DNA of 48,337 bases from an uncultured Muribaculaceae bacterium (GTDB taxonomy: Bacteria > Bacteroidota > Bacteroidia > Bacteroidales > Muribaculaceae), in assembly GCA_944321685.1 (NCBI GenBank), contig CALUMH010000022.1, positions 1 through 48,337 of the forward strand, written 5' to 3'. Under the pieces are notes generated by a model. It searched no databases and had not been told where the DNA came from. It saw only the letters and a list, made by a program, of their open reading frames with translations. This document shows, one piece after another, positions 47,157 to 48,337 of this stretch. How positions within the stretch are numbered: the first letter of the stretch is position 1; the number at the start of each line of letters is the position of its first letter. The position numbers and the translations under genes were made by a program.

Positions 47157-48096
47157 TACCCTTTGACGCGTATGTAATCTTATTGTTGTTATTTGCTTTT
47201 GCTTGTGTCAGCCGTTCACCGGGGGCGACATCGGCAGTCACCCAAATGTTACCGCCAATTACGGCATTGTCGCCAATGGTGATACGCCCCAATATCGAGG
47301 CATTGGAATATATTATCACATTATTCCCTATTATGGGATGGCGTGGAATACCCTTGATGGGATTGTTATTTTCGTCAAGATCGAAACTCTTGGCACCAAG
47401 CGTCACACCTTGGTAAAGTTTCACGTTATTGCCAATGATTGATGTCGCACCTATAACCACGCCTGTTCCATGGTCTATGGCGAAATGATGCCCTATCTGT
47501 GCTCCCGGGTGTATGTCTATACCTGTTTCGGAATGCGCCATCTCGCTTATCATGCGAGGTATGACGGGAATGCCCTCGATCAACAATTCATGAGCTATAC
47601 GATGATTGATTATGGCTTTAATGGCCGGATAGCAATATATCACTTCCTCGTGACTTGTCGCCGCAGGATCGCCAAGGTATATGGCCTCGACATCGGTATG
47701 CAACAGACGGCGCAATTCGGGCAACCGCTGCAAGAAACGCAAAGCCACTTCTCGTGCCGTATCAAGCAACGTTCCGAAATCCTTCTCTTCGGTGTTGCGG
47801 TATTTGTCGGCAAACATGAGCCCGGCTACGAGTTGGTTTTCAAGCAGGCATTTCAATCGTTCCACTTGCAGTCCCATCAGATATTCGAGGTTAAAAGCAT
47901 TAACCTCTTCTTTCCCGAAAAAACCGGGGAACAACACCGATCGGCACAGCATTATAATTTCCTGTATTATATGCTCTTGCGGCAGGGGCTCAAAACCGAG
48001 GCGCAGGTGGCACATACGGCACAGACTGTCACTGTCGGCCAATTCGCTCACCGTATGTTTCAAATCTGCCTCTACATATCTATGGGATTGCATCAT
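47143..48096 (-). CDS. cysE: Serine O-acetyltransferase
   Basis: A 317-residue enzyme that acetylates serine to O-acetylserine, the first step of cysteine synthesis. The N-terminal helical part is followed by left-handed beta-helix hexapeptide repeats: GIDIHPGAQIGHHFAIDHGTG with the catalytic Asp-His pair, then VVIGATSIIGNNVKLYQGVTLG and further on IIGNNVIIYSNASILG. It resembles the longer EpsC-type group. It overlaps the methyltransferase start by 14 bases and leads the operon cysE-methyltransferase-purD. Confidence 0.94.
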   Translation of the reverse strand: MMQSHRYVEADLKHTVSELADSDSLCRMCHLRLGFEPLPQEHIIQEIIMLCRSVLFPGFFGKEEVNAFNLEYLMGLQVERLKCLLENQLVAGLMFADKYRNTEEKDFGTLLDTAREVALRFLQRLPELRRLLHTDVEAIYLGDPAATSHEEVIYCYPAIKAIINHRIAHELLIEGIPVIPRMISEMAHSETGIDIHPGAQIGHHFAIDHGTGVVIGATSIIGNNVKLYQGVTLGAKSFDLDENNNPIKGIPRHPIIGNNVIIYSNASILGRITIGDNAVIGGNIWVTADVAPGERLTQAKANNNNKITYASKGSDDK

Positions 48097-48119
48097 AAGC
48101 GATTGTAATTTTGCTTATG

Positions 48120-48191
48120 CAAAGATACTACGTTTGCATCGAAAAGACTAAATTTTGCTACAATTATCGGCATTTTTAATCCACAAAGGTA
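48120..48191 (-). promoter_or_regulatory. Candidate promoter region for cysE
   Basis: Two minus-strand -7-like boxes: TATCTTTG (complement of 48120-48127) and TACCTTTG (complement of 48184-48191). Neither has a well-placed TTG, so which is used is unclear. Confidence 0.45.
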
Positions 48192-48253
48192 CACGACACC
48201 ACCATCCCACACCCATGAACAATCTTTTTGTTTTTCAGTGCTTATAAAATAGG

Positions 48254-48294
48254 AAAAAAGGGAAGCCCGGGCGGCTGTTGACAGCTGTCCGGGC
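48254..48294 (-). terminator. rRNA operon terminator
   Basis: On the minus strand GCCCGGACAGCTG pairs with CAGCCGCCCGGGC (48265-48294) around TCAA, followed by a T-rich tract (complement of 48254-48264). It lies 14 bases after the 5S rRNA end. Confidence 0.8.
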
Positions 48295-48308
48295 TCCTTC
48301 CTTTATGG

Positions 48309-48337
48309 GGCGGTGACCTACTCTCCCACTTTCGCAG
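48309..48337 (-). rRNA. rrf: 5S rRNA, 3' end (partial)
   Basis: The minus strand reads CTGCGAAAGTGGGAGAGTAGG then TCACCGCC, the conserved 3' end of bacterial 5S rRNA (loop E/helix IV and the closing helix I strand). Only about 29 bases are in the window. The rest of the rRNA operon lies to the right, transcribed toward this window. The mature 3' end could be a base or two either way. Confidence 0.88.

Overview
The window reads as chromosomal DNA of a Bacteroidales bacterium. Three things point there. Promoters carry the Bacteroidetes -7 box TAnnTTTG with a TTG/TTTG about 19-20 bases upstream. Several families are typical of the order (DUF177 next to rpmF, DUF2851, DUF4834, DUF4294, DUF4919, GH97, AraR-like Nudix regulators). 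Asparagine is made by AsnA. A gut lineage such as Muribaculaceae fits, but that is a guess from protein flavour, not a computed placement.

Layout. 1-979 has no gene and holds nested inverted repeats. 980-7803 is a plus-strand run: YihX-like HAD phosphatase, ribF, upp, trmB, mrp/apbC, a Cof-type HAD phosphatase, an orphan histidine kinase and a DUF2141 protein. 7950-13885 is a housekeeping run: long-chain polyprenyl synthase, rnhB, DUF177, rpmF, fabH, era, der. 14238-18532 pairs a bifunctional (p)ppGpp enzyme with a 7TM-HD (PgpH-like) phosphodiesterase, followed by two unknown envelope proteins. 20175-22585 encodes two outer-membrane porins, with a convergent GH97 alpha-glucosidase like SusB behind a shared terminator.

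25209-29177 (minus) carries the phosphatidylethanolamine genes psd and pssA with DUF4834, an M16 peptidase and a sirtuin without zinc cysteines. 29374-30838 has two FKBP isomerases. 31047-32920 has an Lrp/AsnC regulator convergent with asnA; the gap holds competing hairpins and a possible 15-residue peptide gene. 33020-35905 has DUF2851, a Nudix-type regulator and a VWA gene broken by a TGA inside its MIDAS motif. 35912-36078 is a small inverted-repeat element. 36094-38004 encodes an outer-membrane barrel and a lipoprotein.

38164-40352 has a lone phage portal-like gene convergent with a PAP2 phosphatase whose C-terminus is frameshifted. About 40420-40645 (minus) is a rod-shaped structured RNA ending in an intrinsic terminator; it is the best candidate here for an undescribed element. 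40765-43428 is DUF4294, pdxB and a membrane protein. 43587-43955 is a rhamnose mutarotase, then a second small repeat element. 44199-48096 is the operon cysE, RNA methyltransferase, purD. The window ends in the 3' end of a 5S rRNA gene and its terminator, so an rRNA operon runs leftward into the window.

Most genes are core metabolism, translation and envelope functions. The accessory signals are the portal gene, the two repeat elements, the repeat-rich left end, the structured RNA, the micro-ORF and the two lesions (VWA and PAP2). No CRISPR array, tRNA, transposase or integrase was seen.
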